64,000 nt of DNA from Edaphochlamys debaryana (GCA_016858145.1 JAEHOE010000048.1:682001-746000); one strand, 5' to 3'; shown: positions 32,477 to 44,900, numbered from the stretch's first letter. Numbers and translations: made by a program. The notes: generated by a model from the sequence alone, not told the origin.

Positions 32477-35197
32477 TCATGCGGCGACGGGGAAGCAGCG
32501 CATGATGGGCTCACGGTCAAACCTGCGAGCAGCCCAGGGAGGGGGGATCCAAGCCTCAACCAAGGCCCAGGGCCAGGAATCACACCCCGGCAGCCTCCCC
32601 TCACCCATGGCCCGTGCCGGGTCCACGCGCCGCCCCAACTACCAGCGCGCAACCCTCGCCCCGCCCGCACCTGAAGTTGGCCATGCTGGGGACCCAGGTG
32701 GAGCCCGAGCCCGTCCGCGAGGCAGGCAGCACGGGGTGCGGCACGCTCAGGCTCGACTGCGCCGCAGCGGGCGGCACCGGCGGCGCCGCGGGCGCCAGGC
32801 CGGGCGGCCGAATGTCCCCGCTCAGCGCCGCTGCGGCGGCAGCAGCCGCGGCCGCGAGGCTCACGCCTGGGCCGTTGCCCGCGCCTGAGGCGTACGCGTT
32901 GCGGCCAGCGCGCTGGTTGTCGCCCCGGCGGCCGCCGTTGGCGTTGGTGCCGTTGGGGGTCCCGTTGCCGTTGCCGAGGGCCGAGGCGGCGGCGGTGGCC
33001 GCCATGGCCTGCAGCTGCTCGCGCGGGATCTGCAGGGACGTGTGGGCGCTGTTGGGCACGCTGTAGGCTCCGGAGCCCCCGTGCTTCTTGATCCACCTGC
33101 GAGGTTAGGCCGAGATGAAGCACCCGGTAAGCGGTGTGGAGGGAGCACTGGAGAGCGGTCAGAGTGAGGGCCACACGCCAAGGAAAGGGATGGAACGCTT
33201 GGATGGCGAGCCCGCAGGACTGAGGAAGGCAGTCGCCAACGCAACTCCCGCTGTAGCGCACTTGCGCAGGCGGCTGATGAAGGGGTGGATCATGAAGAAG
33301 CGGTGCCGTACGCCATCAGGCGACATGTACACCTGTCGGGGTAAGGGATGCAGTCGCACAGGCGACGGCGGTCAGGAACGGTGGCACGGCATTGAGACCG
33401 GACAGCCGACACCGAGCCGCTCCCCTCCGGTCTCTACCCCTTCCTCTGCCGGGCCCCTCCGCCCGCCAAACCCTCCGACCCGCCAAACCCTCCGACCTCC
33501 TTGCCCGAACCACCGCCAGCCCGACCCCCTGCCCTGACAGTCCCTAGCCACGGCCCCCAGCCCACAACCCAGCCCCCCCTCTCGGCCCTGCTCCTCGGCC
33601 CCGCCCTCGGCCCCTTTCAGCCGCACCTGGCTGGCCTCATCGGCCGTGGCGGGCAGTGCGTCCACGCGGTGCCAGGCGTAGGCGCCAATCTCCCACAGCG
33701 AGTGCGGCTGGAACTCCTGGGTGGTGGGGTCCAGCCCCGTCACGATGTACAGCTTGTGGCGCTTGCCGTCGGCCGTCACCTGGCCCGGGGCGCAGCGGGA
33801 GGGCATGGGGGTTGTTGCGGGCATGGTACCGGTATGACGGGACCGCTCAAGCGTGATCGCACAAGCGTGATCGCTCAAGCGGTGCTAGGGAGTCCCAGCG
33901 GCCTCCGCTCCTGCCCACCCCCTGCCCACGCCCCACCTCGAGGTAGTGGTCCTCCCGCAGCTTGGACTTGATGTCGTACCCTGTCTCCTCCAGGACCTGA
34001 GGTCAGGTGAGGAAGGGCAGCGGAATCCCGAGACCGCACATAGGTCAGCGCGCAGCGCCATCGCCCGCACACGTCAATTGCGCCTGCATCGACGATGATG
34101 TGCCGTTCCGCGTCCCCACTCTTCCTCCGTGGAGCGGTGCAGAGCCCGAGCCCCGAGCCGCACCTCGCGCACGGCGCAGTCGGCCTCCTTCTCGCCCTCG
34201 TTGACCTTGCCGCGGGGGAAGCCCCAGCCCATGCTGCTCTTGTTGCCGCGGACGAGCAGCACCTGGTCGGGACCGGGGGACCAGGGACCCGCGCCGCAAC
34301 CAGGTCATGGGATCCACCGGGCCTCACCACGTACGGCGCCCTATCCAAGCACACATCAAGACCGGCTCCCGACCCACATAACTGATTCACGTGGTCGACC
34401 CACATGGCTGTCACATGCCAAAGCCCCACCTGCTCCATGGCTGCGTCGAGGAGGATGGCTCCGTACACCGGGATGGACTGCTTGTAACGCCGGTAGTCCT
34501 CCAGATAGGCCTGCAGGTTGGGCTGTGGGGAGCGAACAGGGGCAGGGAAGAGGCCGTCGGTGCCAAGGGGACGGAGTCCCGGGGTGGCACGGGCAGGCTG
34601 GTTGGCATTGTACCGGTAGTTGGGGGTGCAGTTCTCAAGCGTACCCGCAGCGGGCTGAGCGCCTCGCACTTGCGGAAGAGCGGCTCCGCGAAGGTGGTGT
34701 AGGAGGAGTAGTGCTTGAGGTTGACGCCGTTATCGCGCATGGCTGGGCGAACCTTGTCCTGCAGCGGCGCGCAAGAGTGAGCCTTCAGGGGTCCAGCGCA
34801 CTTGACCTTGCCCCGCGGCCCCCCCACCCCCCCTATGACAAAGCCGCTGGACAACCCCCCCAGCCCCCCCCCGTCTCCCTCTGTTGCTTTGGCCTGTCTG
34901 GCCCAGCCACGCGGTCGTGGCCTCGCCTTACCTCGTAGTACCACCAGCACTGCTCGACGAGGAAGAAGAGCTTGTCCTTGCTCCTACGCGACCAGAGGAG
35001 CGGCTCCAGGATCGGAACGCAAGCAGAAGTGTATGCGAAGCTGTTCCCCAGCTAGCGGAGGCCCGGAGCACCCATACGCACAGCGCATCTTTGGGCGCGG
35101 TCAGAATGAACTTGGCGCACAGCTCCTCCAGCAGCTTCTTGGACGGCTCTTCGACCGCGGCCGTAGCCATGCTCGAAGCGTCTGACATCGTCGTCAT
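32477..35197 (-). CDS. DCP2: mRNA-decapping enzyme subunit 2 (Nudix hydrolase)
   Basis: It removes the m7G cap in 5'-3' mRNA decay in the cytoplasm, with DCP1. Ten exons: 35082-35197, 34932-34983, 34645-34758, 34430-34522, 34164-34262, 33937-33996, 33627-33779, 33262-33332, 32671-33096, 32477-32522; 409 residues, all phases consistent. The N-terminal regulatory domain has L-L-E-E-L-C-A-K-F-I-L and F-F-L-V-E-Q-C-W-W-Y-Y-E. Y-K-Q-S-I-P-V-Y-G-A-I-L-L-D opens the Nudix fold. The Nudix box reads G-F-P-R-G-K-V-N-E-G-E, then R-E-V-L-E-E-T-G-Y-D across an exon boundary, with all catalytic Glu present. Box B is present (R-F-F-M-I-H-P-F-I-S-R-L). The C-terminal 150 residues are Ala/Gly/Pro-rich, ending with S-M-A-N-F-R-F-D. 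Two in-frame ATGs lie four codons apart at the start. Confidence 0.95.
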
Positions 35198-35661
35198 TTT
35201 GTTCTGGTCGTGAAGCCCTCGCTTCCGCTTTCTGCCGCTCAGCTCCTGGCACTCAACTCTCCTCCCCTTGGGAATGTCAATAGTGGGCTCATGCAGCTGA
35301 GGGCTCTGTGGGGCGCCTGGAAGGCTCCGGCGCCAAATGGCGCTGCGCAGTACTGCAAATTCGGGATGCTTTCAGAGAGCGGAGAATGCCCGCCCGCATA
35401 CCCCTTCCGACGCTGCTAACACGCTGCAGGACAGCAGGAGCTCCACGATAACATAGCACCCGCCTGGAGTTTCTCGACACCAACATCTGGCATCCCAACC
35501 CAACTCCAGGAAGCGTTCTTTCGCGAGGGGCCGTCGCTAGACCACAACCTGCCTCCGAGCTCCGATCTGCTTGCGAAAGGGGACAGTCAACTTTCGCGCG
35601 CTCGACAATCTTCTGCCCAGCTCGTCTAGTCTAGCGGAGACCAGCGAGACAGCGCGGGAGG
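35198..35661. promoter_or_regulatory. Bidirectional promoter region, DCP2 / UBM protein
   Basis: Only 464 bp separate the divergent ATGs, so the promoters and 5' UTRs of both genes must fit here. A CTAGTCTAG sequence lies at about 35626. No TATA box is obvious. Confidence 0.45.
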
Positions 35662-37680
35662 ATGGCGGATCGCGATAAATCGCTTGAGAAGAAGCTGGAC
35701 CTGAGCCTGGACGACCTCATAAAGCAAAAGCAAGCTCACGAACCCAGAGGCAGGAATGCTCGAGGGGCCGCTGCTAAGGGCACCGGCGCTGTGGTGCGGG
35801 GCGGTCGCAACGCACAGGCGCCCAAGGTGATCGGCAAGGCCGCAACGGTGCGTGGAGGCGGGCATGGATCGGACATGTTGTCATACCGCGGCCTCCGTCC
35901 AAGCCCCGCATGTGGCCTCGCTGCTGGTGGCATGCATTGTGGCACAATACTGGACATCGGGTCTGCTGTTTTGCGTTGGCAGACCAAACGCCAGTTCACC
36001 CGCCGTTGTTGACACCTTTCCCGCCTGTCCCTCTTCCTTCCACGTCTTGGCAGGCACGGGGGACGCCCGTGAAGGCTGGGATCGCCGGCAAGCGCCAGGT
36101 GGGAATCTAGGCACCTGAGGGGCGGAGCGCTAGCACCTCTGGCGCTTCCTTGCTCCCTGTCAACTCCTTGTAACCCCGCCATAATGTAGGCCATCCGCGC
36201 CAAGCGCCAGGCGCCCATCTCCACGGCGGCTGCGTCCCCAGCCACGCGCCGCGGCACGCCCCGCGCGCCGCTGCAGGCCAAGACCACCACCCTCAAGCGC
36301 CGCGGGTAGGCCCACGCATGCGCTCAGCAGGCCTGCAGGGACGGGGCCGGAGTGAAGCGCTAGGCCTAGCCTCCGATGTGGGTCGGTCTGATAGGCCCAG
36401 CCCAGCCCTCTCCTCCGTTCTCATCCCTTACCTCGGCCTCGCGTGCACTTTCAGAGCTGCGGCCGCCGCGCCTGCCACCCGCGCCGCCCGCGCCCCCGTA
36501 ACGGTGGGCGGGGCCACCAACGTGCGCCGCAACATGGCGCGCCGCATCGTCAACAAGGCCGTCAACAAGGGCAAGGCGCCCGCGATGGCGCCCAAGCAGA
36601 TTGGCGCCGCGCGGCAGGCGGCCACCGCGGCCCTGACCGGGCGTCAGCGCGGCGCCGGGCAGCGGCAGCAGGCCGCCCCCGTGGCCCGCGGGGGCCGCCA
36701 GCAACAGCAGCAGCAGGTGCAGCGGCAGCCGCGCCAACAGGTGGATGCGGTCTGGGTCGACGCACGGGGCTGCTGGCGTGGAGGAGGGCTGCGCGCATGG
36801 TGGAGAGCCGCTTCTCGCTCGCCCGGGGTCCTTCCGTGTTCTCTGGCACTTTCACAGGCCAGCTCCTTCTTACCTTGCCCGCTGTCAACCTACCCCGCCC
36901 CAGATCACCTACGCCCAGGCCGCTCCGGCGCCCCGGCGTCAGCAGCAGCAGGTCATGCAGCAGCCGCGGCAGCAGGCGCCGGTGTCGCTGGCCCGCCGCA
37001 TGCGCACTCAGCGGCAGCAGCAGCAGATGGCGGCGCCGGTGCGCGGCCAGCAGGCCGTGGGGAGGCGCGGCCAGCAGCAGCAGGTGGTGGTGGTGCGGCA
37101 GCAGCCGCAGCGCCGGGCTCAGCAGCAGCAGCAGACTCGGGTGGTGGTGCAGCAGGCGCCCATCACGCGCGTGCTGCCCGCGCCGCGCCAGCAGCAGCAG
37201 CGGGCGATGCTGGGGCGCGTGCAGCAGGGCGGCGTGCGCAAGGTCGGCCGCGTGCAGCAGCAGCAGCCGCAGCAGATTGTCGTGCGCCAGGCGCCGGCGC
37301 CCATCGGCCTGCAGCGCCGCGCGCCGGTCTTCTCCGGGCCCGGCCCGGCCAACAACGGCGGCGGCAACCGCCGCGGGGGCCGCGCGCCGCCCATGCAGCA
37401 GCACCAGGCGCCGCCACAGCAGCACCACGCGCCGCAGCAGCAGCAGGTGGTGGTGGTGCGGCGCATCGTGCAGATGCCCCCGCCCGACGCCATGCAGAAC
37501 TACGGCGGGGGCGGCGGCCGCCGCAGCGTGCCGCAGCTCGAGGCGCAGCAGCACCTCAACTACCTGCAGCAGCTCCAGCAGCTGCAGCGCGCGCCCCTCT
37601 ACATGCAGCAGCAACCGCTCATGCAGCCGCAGCAGGTCCGCGGAGGCGGAGGCGGCCGGGGGCGCCGCGGCCGCCGGTAG
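35662..37680 (+). CDS. UAP56-binding-motif Gln/Arg-rich protein, putative mRNA export adaptor
   Basis: Five exons (35662-35847, 36054-36098, 36190-36305, 36455-36740, 36904-37680) give 469 residues. The N-terminus reads K-K-L-D-L-S-L-D-D-L-I-K-Q-K, which matches the UAP56-binding motif of ALY/REF, UIF and plant UIEF proteins. The next 110 residues are basic, with Gly/Arg pairs and K-R-R/R-R-G clusters, and could bind RNA. Residues about 215-469 are dominated by Gln runs and V-V-V-(V)-R-Q/V-V-V-V-R-R motifs, with two Gly-Arg boxes, one at the extreme C-terminus. No RRM is present, which separates it from ALY. A role in coupling mRNA to the UAP56/TREX export helicase is inferred from the motif and composition only. 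Confidence 0.8.
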
Positions 37681-38334
37681 ACGCCGGCGGCGAGGATGCC
37701 GCTGGGCGCTGCCGTTGCGAGGGCTCTGGCGCTGGGCGCCCGGCGGTCTGGGGGGGCTGTACGGTATGGAGCGGCGCCGCACGAGGTGGAGGAGGAGGTG
37801 GTGGAGGAGCTTCGCGGCAGCACCGCCTGGCGAGGGGGGTCGATACCCGGGGCAGGGTGGGGTAAGGGTAAAGATGGCGTTCGAGGAGGCGTGGTTGCTT
37901 CCGGGGGGACATGCACAGCAGGACTGAGCTAGAGTGGCTGGCGTGTGGGCAGAAGGTTTCCGTAGGAAGCGCTTTGCCTGTGGGCCGCCTTACATGGGAC
38001 TGGCCACCTCCGCAATGTATCCAGAGTATGGGGGGCGCTGTGATAGTGCAAGTGCGGCGAAAGCCAGGGCCATACGGCTGCCCGCTGCGGAACAAGGGGT
38101 AAATGGCCGTAGTCTTGCACCGTTTGTGGTTACGGTATGGTCTGGATGTATAGGAGTCGCCGCGGCGGTGGGACGAGTAAGCAGACGGCTGTTGGCGAGA
38201 CGGCGGCAGGCGCCAGGCATACGTAGGGGCTGATGTACAGGGGCCGAGACTGGACTCGCATGAAGAACCACCCAGTTCCCTTATCTCTTTTCGCGTGAGC
38301 GGCTTTGTTCTTGCTGTTGACGTCTGACTCCCAA

Positions 38335-38468
38335 CCGCTACCCGTGAGCGCCATCCGTGACCTCGCATCGAGACCCGTGAGCTGCCATCTGCTAACTTTA
38401 TCAAGCGGACCACCGTCCGCCAGTTGCTCATTCTAGCTTTGCACACTTGCAGGTTTCAGCGCTAACTG
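38335..38468 (+). repeat. Duplicated leader element, copy 1
   Basis: This element aligns over its full length with 41786-41911. Blocks around C-G-C-A-T-C-G-A-G-A-C-C-C-G-T-G-A-G, the hairpin GCGGACCACCGTCCGC (38405-38420) and GCTTTGCACACTTGCAG are identical. In this copy no clear gene follows, in contrast with copy 2. Confidence 0.85.
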
Positions 38469-39404
38469 GGGCGTCACCTGCAGAGAAACCCCTCTACTTC
38501 GCAGAGATTGAGCTCGCCCATCAGGGTTGCTTTTGAATCCAGGCTTCCATGTGCTGCGCGGTCGCAAGCCAGTGCGGGGCCAGCTGGGTGGCATGGGCGA
38601 GTTGTACGCAGGAGTCGAGGGCTGAAGCGGTGGCCCCCCGGGGGGGCACTGGGTCCGGCCGGGGGACCGCACGGTAGCCGGGTTGATGTGGGGGCAACGG
38701 TGCTGGCGTCCGGATGGTCTCAGCCGTCCCAGCAGGCAGCAGCGCAGGGGCGGGCACATGAGCACAACACGGAGGCTGACACCACCTACCGGGAGGCGAG
38801 CTAGGCGGTCCAGGGCGCTGCACGACGAGGGAGCCCTCTCAACCAGCCCAGCGGGACAGGAAACGGCGCGGCCGGCTGGACGGAGGGCACAGGGCTCCTC
38901 GTGAGCCATGAAAAGGGCAAACCCACCCAGCTGGAAGGCTCCGACCAGCAGGGAGCAGCGACGTACGACAACCCGCAGGGGCAAGGGTGCGAGGAGCGTG
39001 CAGGCACGAGACTCGTGGGGGCGTAGGGGACATAGGGCGTGCGTGGGGCACAGGGAGCTCGGGTTGATTGAGGGTTTCGGGGCACAGGGCGAGGGGTGCG
39101 GCGGGGGGCGTGTGGGGGGGATAAGGGGCGCCGAGAGCGCGAGGGACAAAAACAAGCTTTGCGTGGGCCCCAGGGGGTGGCGGTGTGGGGTGCGGGGCGC
39201 GAACGGGCAGGGGGGGGCGAGGGTGGTAGGCACAAGCAGGTGACAGGAACATGCCAGGGGTGGCGGGGGACGCTGTGGGCGCGGTGGGGTTGACGGGAGG
39301 GTAAGGGGTGTCGGGTGCTGGTCATGGACCAAGGGGGTTGCAAGGAGCGGGGTGCGGGGCTTGACGCTCCGCTCTACTCTGTCGATCGGGCTTTCTGGTT
39401 ATTG

Positions 39405-39577
39405 CGTGTCCGCCATCATGCTAGGCGCCCGAGCTGTGGGCCGGCGCGTCGGTCAGCATGCCCGGAGCCGGCGCTGCCGAATGGCATGTTGGCCAGCAAG
39501 CCCGGGGCGCCCAGTGCCGGCCTGCGTGTCCGCCGCATGCGAGGGGCCCGCGCTACCCACTGGCGCGTCGGTCAGGT
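39405..39577 (+). repeat. Imperfect ~120-bp-period repeat
   Basis: Two blocks (39405-39456 and 39524-39577) start with GCGTGTCCGCC and end with GGCGCGTCGGTCAG, with partly matching interior. The function is unknown. Confidence 0.6.
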
Positions 39578-41276
39578 GCCCTATCAGCTCTGAACAATGC
39601 GCGCTTGCTTCCCGTGCGCTGTGGGCGAGGGGGAAAGGGGCGACGGCGAAGGGGCCGAACGATGATGCCAGGATGCCCCAGGCTCGGTGGTGTCCGGAGC
39701 CGCGTGTCCGACTGCCCGTAGCCCGGTCTGTTATCGCTTTCACTGCGCGAGCACGCAGCCGTCGCGCCAGGTGACGTCGCTGCCAAGCGTGCACGCGGAG
39801 CATGGGTGCATTCTAACTTGTGGTGCGCAAGTTGCCATGCGCGGCCTTGTCATCGTATTGCCTTACGCACTACTCGATGTGCTGGGGCTGGCGTCAGGTC
39901 GCCAGAAGTTTCGATCGCGAGCCGCTCAGTGCCCACTCGCGGCTCTGCGCCCCGACTTGTTCTCCTCATCCTCCCCTACATGTTATAAGTTGATGCTGTG
40001 TCTCTGAAGGGATGTCGAGACCCGACGGCTTTGTCGCAATCAGTCGCTTTTGCGCTCGGGCTCAATGCGCTTCCCCCGCTTACTGCTTATGTCTCAGCTG
40101 CGCTCTCCTGTTGTGCTGCTGTGCGCGGCTGGGTCGCGAGGATTCTGCCGACGAGGTCAGGACATCCTCCATTTGGCACTCTTCGGCCTCGCGCGCTGCA
40201 GCATTCGATCGCACGATGTCCGCGTCGTGTTGCGTCCTAGCGGTCTGTTCGCAGGGCTGCCTCTAAGAGCGTGCGTAGAAGAGTGAAGATTTTTTCACTC
40301 GTACCAGGGGTGGGTCTTCGGGCCGATCCGTAAGGCTCTGTCCCATCGTGGATGGGCGAGCCAACCACTGAGCTGCGCTGCAGTCAAGGCTTGTCCCTTT
40401 TTTCTTGAGGTTATGTTTCTAGCACGCATCGCTGGCGATCTCGAAGTAAGACGCGGGACGTGTGGGTCGCTCTGCGTGAAGCTTTGGGTGGGCCGGCCCG
40501 GCAGGGGGCCGAGGATGGTCGTGGGGCGGGGCGGGACATCTCCACACGGTCGACCTGCGACAAGTGTCGCGACTACCGCTCTTCCCGCAGATGTAAGTTG
40601 CCTACGTTTCGATCGCAACATCGCGGTCGGTTCGGGCCTGAGCGGGCAACGTTTGACGGAAGTCGGTGTGCACCATCCTGCTTAAGTGCGCTCACGTTGA
40701 CGGAACTCCCTTCCCCGCAGCACCGCTAGCTAGTGCGCGCAGAAGGAAATAGCCTTGATCACATGAGCGCGCGAGCCCAGGGCGTGGGACAGGGCCCCGC
40801 TCGTCCGAGCGAGCTGCATGTCAGACAGCCTAAGATAGCACGAAACTCAGAATTGACGAGCAGTGTCCCCCAAGACGCGATTGCAAGGGCGTAGCCCCGT
40901 TTCCCACCCTCCGGGTGAGATTAGGGGCAAGCCAACCCACGTACCAACTGCTTCCCGACCCCTAGGCTCGCGGGTCACACCCTGCCCGGCCACACAAACC
41001 CCACGTAACCTGTGGCCTGGCCGTCCGGCGTCCCCCGCGGGCAAGCGGGGCAAGCTGGCGAGGGCGAGGGGGCGCTAGCGCGGGCGAGGAGCGGGGGCGT
41101 GGGGGCGGAGGGGGGTGAGCGAGGGGAGGGGAAGGAGGCGGCGGGCGGGGCGGCACCATGAGTTGTCGTTGGCGGGAAGGTCAGTCTCGACAAGGTCTTG
41201 GCGACACGCAGCGTGCGCCACACTCCTCCTCCTCTTCCTCCTCGCACTTGACATGTAACGCATACTTGCGACAACT

Positions 41277-41811
41277 ATGGATCTCCTGCTTATCGCGACC
41301 GTGCTCCTGGCCGCATGGCTGGTAGTAGTTGCTCTTGCCAGCAAGCCCGCGAAGAAGGCATCAACTCCAGGAGCGAGCTCGGATGGCGTTGCAAACAGTA
41401 ATCTGTGCACAGAAAACTGTCGGGGATGGCATTCACCCGCACCTAGCGAAACTTGCCTACGCACCCGAGGAAGCGATGCCAGGCAAGTGAATGACACAGA
41501 GAAGCGCGTGCAACGCAAGGACTTTGCTTACACGTGCCGCAGGGACCGTTAGCGTGGGTAGGGTCGCGGCCCCAGCCCCCGGCGGAGGCGAGCCACCTCC
41601 CGGCACGGCCGCTGGTGGCCACAAGAGGGCGCAGAACGACCGACTGATGCTCGAGACCCGCAAAATGGTCGCCCGCGAGGTCTCTGGGTCAGCTGGCGCT
41701 CGGCGCTCGGAAGACCATCCGGGTATGTATGTGTTTACGGTATGGCGGGACTTAGGCATCCGCGTGTCTTTGCTGGGGGGCCTAACCGTTACCCGTGACC
41801 GCGACCCGTGA
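41277..41811 (+). CDS. Small putative single-pass membrane protein
   Basis: A two-exon model (41277-41397, 41543-41811) gives 129 residues with a GTAATC donor and GCCGCAG acceptor. The N-terminus M-D-L-L-L-I-A-T-V-L-L-A-A-W-L-V-V-V-A-L-A is a strong signal-anchor or membrane segment, followed by K-P-A-K-K. Exon 2 is Gly/Pro-rich, then has a charged helix (N-D-R-L-M-L-E-T-R-K-M) and a short hydrophobic end. I recognise no family. The stop lies inside the leader element before ZNFX1, so its 3' UTR must overlap the ZNFX1 upstream region. An unspliced reading would give a 91-residue protein ending at 41552. This is a tentative call. Confidence 0.42.
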
Positions 41812-41911
41812 CTCGCATCGAGACCCGTGAGCTGTCACCTGCTATCTATATCAAGCGGACCACCGTCCGCCAATTGCTCATTTTAGCTTTGCACACTTGC
41901 AGCGCCAACTG
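41786..41911 (+). promoter_or_regulatory. Duplicated leader element, copy 2, upstream of ZNFX1
   Basis: This element ends 20 bp before the ZNFX1 ATG at 41932. It contains three ACCCGTGA units and the hairpin GCGGACCACCGTCCGC (41855-41870, 6-bp stem, CACC loop), which is identical in copy 1. Its 3' end, GCACACTTGCAG, resembles a splice acceptor, so it may be the end of a 5'-UTR intron or part of the promoter/5' UTR. Confidence 0.6.
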
Positions 41912-41931
41912 TTGTTCTCATAATTTCAGCC

Positions 41932-44900
41932 ATGCAGGCTCGCGGAGCCCCGGACGGCCCCGACCCCCGCGGTCAAGGCTTCGGCCGTGGCCGCGGGCGG
42001 GGACGAGGCCGAGGCGACCCGTCCCAACAACACTCGAACGCTCAAGATTCTGGCGGCCGTGGACAGGGGTGGCCGGCCACCCCTGGCCGTGGACGCTCTC
42101 GAGGAAGGGCGTCGGGCGGGCACCCCCAGGCGCCGGGCTCGCAGGCCGGACCCAGACCGCACGCTGGCGCGGGCCGGCGTGGCTCGCCTGAGCGGCGGTC
42201 CGACCGCGAGGGAGACACCTTCGACACCTTTGCGCGCCTGTGCCGCCTGCCACAGCTGTTCCGGCCCAGCGAGGTGCGTGCCGTGGGGTTGCCACGGGAC
42301 GTTGGAGGGTCGAAGGTGTAGGCTCGAACCTGCTGCCCCCTTCCCCCACGGCCCACCCCGGCCCCCATACCCACCCCGCCCCCCATCTCTCCCTCCTCGG
42401 CCAGTTGCGGGACTTCCTGGGCGCCGCCATTGCGTGCCTCTCGGACACGGCCGCGCCCGACATGGCCGACAGGGCCCTGCAGGCGCTGTGCGGAGTGGCC
42501 CCGCCGCCCCCCCGGGGCAACGCCGGGGGCTCGGCCCCGCCGCCCAGCAACGCCCCCGCGCACCTGGCCCTGGTCATGCAGACCCTCAGGGAGCGCCACC
42601 ACAACGGCAACTTCACCCCCCAGGTGGGCCCGTGTGTGGCTGATCCGGCCAGCAAGCAGAAGGGCGCAGCCGCTCTTGTTGCCAGGAATGCCAGCCCCCC
42701 CGTCCCACCGACTTCTGCCCGTTCCCGCCTCCCACACTGAACGGCAGATCTTTGCCGAGCGCGCCCTGCCCCTGCTGCGCCTGCTGAGCCACCCCATGCT
42801 ACGCGGCTCCCTCAAGGCGCACTGGGTCAACCCTCTGTACGACAGCGTACTGCACTCCATGGACTGGGGCGGCCTGGCCGCCGCCTACACGGCCCTGGCG
42901 GATGGGGCGCTGGAGGCACCGAACTTCCAAGCCGCGGCCGCAACTGAGGTGCGGGGACAGGCAGCCGCCCCCGCCCGGCGGCTATTTTGCATAACGCAAC
43001 TCAAGCCCTTACCTCTTGGCCCACCAGGGCTCTGCCTGGGTGCCCGAGGGCTGGCTGGACGTGCTGGAGCCCCCCGCGGCGCTGCTGCATGAGCTGCTGG
43101 AGCGCTTCCAGCGCCCCGAGCAGCGGGAGCCCCTCACCGCGCCCGCGCCAGAGCTGCCCCCGCCAGCGCCCGACGGCAGCAGCGTGCCGCCGCCGGCGCC
43201 TGTCGGCGCCGCCCAGGCGCTGGCGGCGGCGGTGCAGGCCCTGTACGAGCAGCATGTGGCGGGTGGCGGTGACGGCGGCAGCGGTGGCGGAGGCGCGGGC
43301 CAGCAGGCGGGGCGGGCGAGGCGACTGCGTGAGGCGCTCCGCTCCGTGGGGCAACAGCTGCGCCTGGGGCAGGTGCGGGGGCAAGCAACGCGGGCAAGGC
43401 GCACGTGGGGTATTGCGGTACACGCTTGTCGCTGCCTCCTTACCAACCAGCAAGCAACTCCAGTCCCGCCCCAAGACCTGTCTGCTCTGCTACCGCTACC
43501 CCCCAGTCCCGGCGGGAGGCCCTGGACGACGCGGAGGCGGCGCAGCGGCGGCAGCGCGAGGCCGCCAACACGGCGGTGCCGCGGGGCGACCGGGCGGCGG
43601 CGGAGCGACTGCGGGACCCTGGCCACCTGCCGGGTGGGTGCCGGCTCCGGTCAGCAGCAGAGCACCAGCAGGGGCTGGCGCCAAACCCACTGAGCGCTGA
43701 CCTTCCAAGGCTCTGGCCACCTCCATCTATGTGCAAGCGCGCCACGGAGTGCTGACCCTTTCCTCGCACCGACTTGACCCTGCCCTGCTCTGTCCCGCGC
43801 CCCGTGTGCCCAGGCGAGCTGCGCCCCGCCGGCCCCCGCCATGACAACGACAGCGCGGACTTCACCGCCGTGCGGGTGGTGCCCACGTCTGGCGAGCTGC
43901 TGTGTGAGGAGCCGCCGTACCTGCCCAGCAACCGGTGGGTATGTTAACAACTCGTTAAAGTAATGCTGGGTCCAAACCCCTTCCAGACTTTTAAAACGAG
44001 GGCTCGAGCAATACCTCAAGCGCCCGGTAGTCCTGCTCACGCCCCCGTTGCCCTCGCTCCTCTGCCCTCCCCCGCGCCTGCCCCAGGCCCGGCTCCATGC
44101 CCCACCTGGCGCTCGAGCCCGTCCGTGCCCGCCTCGAGGTCAACTTCCGCCTGCTGAGGCACTGCGTGGTGTCGCCCCTGTCGGAGGCGCTCATCCGCCT
44201 CCGGCAGGCGGGGGGCCTGGCGCGCCTGGGCCCGGCGGCGGCGGCAGGGTCGGCCGCAGGTGCGCGTGCAGCGGCGGCGGCGGACCGGCTCCGCCTGGAG
44301 AATGGCGTGCAGGTGTTTACGTTCCGGGACGCGCGGTTCGAGGGGCTCGAGATGACCCGCCACGACGGAGCCGTGATCAAGGTGGGAGCGGTTGGCACCT
44401 GAGGGGATTGAGCTGATGCGGCGGGCGGGACTTGGCAGTATGCGTGCAACGGTCTCGGCCTGTTGACTCAAGGTCACTGCGCTGATTTCCCGTGCCGTCG
44501 ACGGCCCCACCGCGTCGCCGCCAGGTCTCCTTTGCGCAGCCCACCACGGCGCTGCGGCAGGGCGGCGGCTCCAAGGGCGCGCTGTTCGCCTGGTGGCAAC
44601 GCAGCAAGCGCCTCGCGCACGGCACGCTGCTGTGCTTCTGGTGGGAGCCACGCGCCGCCATCGCCACCCCTACCGGCGGCGGCGGCCCTGCCGGAGTGGT
44701 GCCGGGCCGAGGTCGGGGCGCCGGCCAAGTTGGAGCAGGGCCGGCGGCGCTGGGGCTGCCTGCTGCGCCCGCTCCGCACCTGGTGGTGGGGGTGGTGGCG
44801 CAGCGGGACGCCAGGGAGCTGGCGTACAGCCCTCAGCGGGGCGTCGTGGGCATCAGGCGGGTGCATCCTGGGGTCCAGGCAGCGGGGCGTGGGGGGCTGC

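Larger units (their letters stand above)
37681..41276. other. Gene-poor region with duplicated leader copy 1
   Basis: The left part is the 3' flank of the UBM protein. Long open frames on the minus strand (for example 38433-39332) are Pro/Arg/His-rich with no motif and are probably spurious. At 38335-38468 lies a diverged copy of the leader found before ZNFX1. An imperfect repeat occurs at 39405-39577. No RNA gene is seen. Confidence 0.45.

Noticed and set aside
38433..39332. 299-codon minus-strand open frame with Pro/Arg/His-rich sequence
   Set aside because: It has no domain, signal or splice logic, and composition alone explains the lack of stops.
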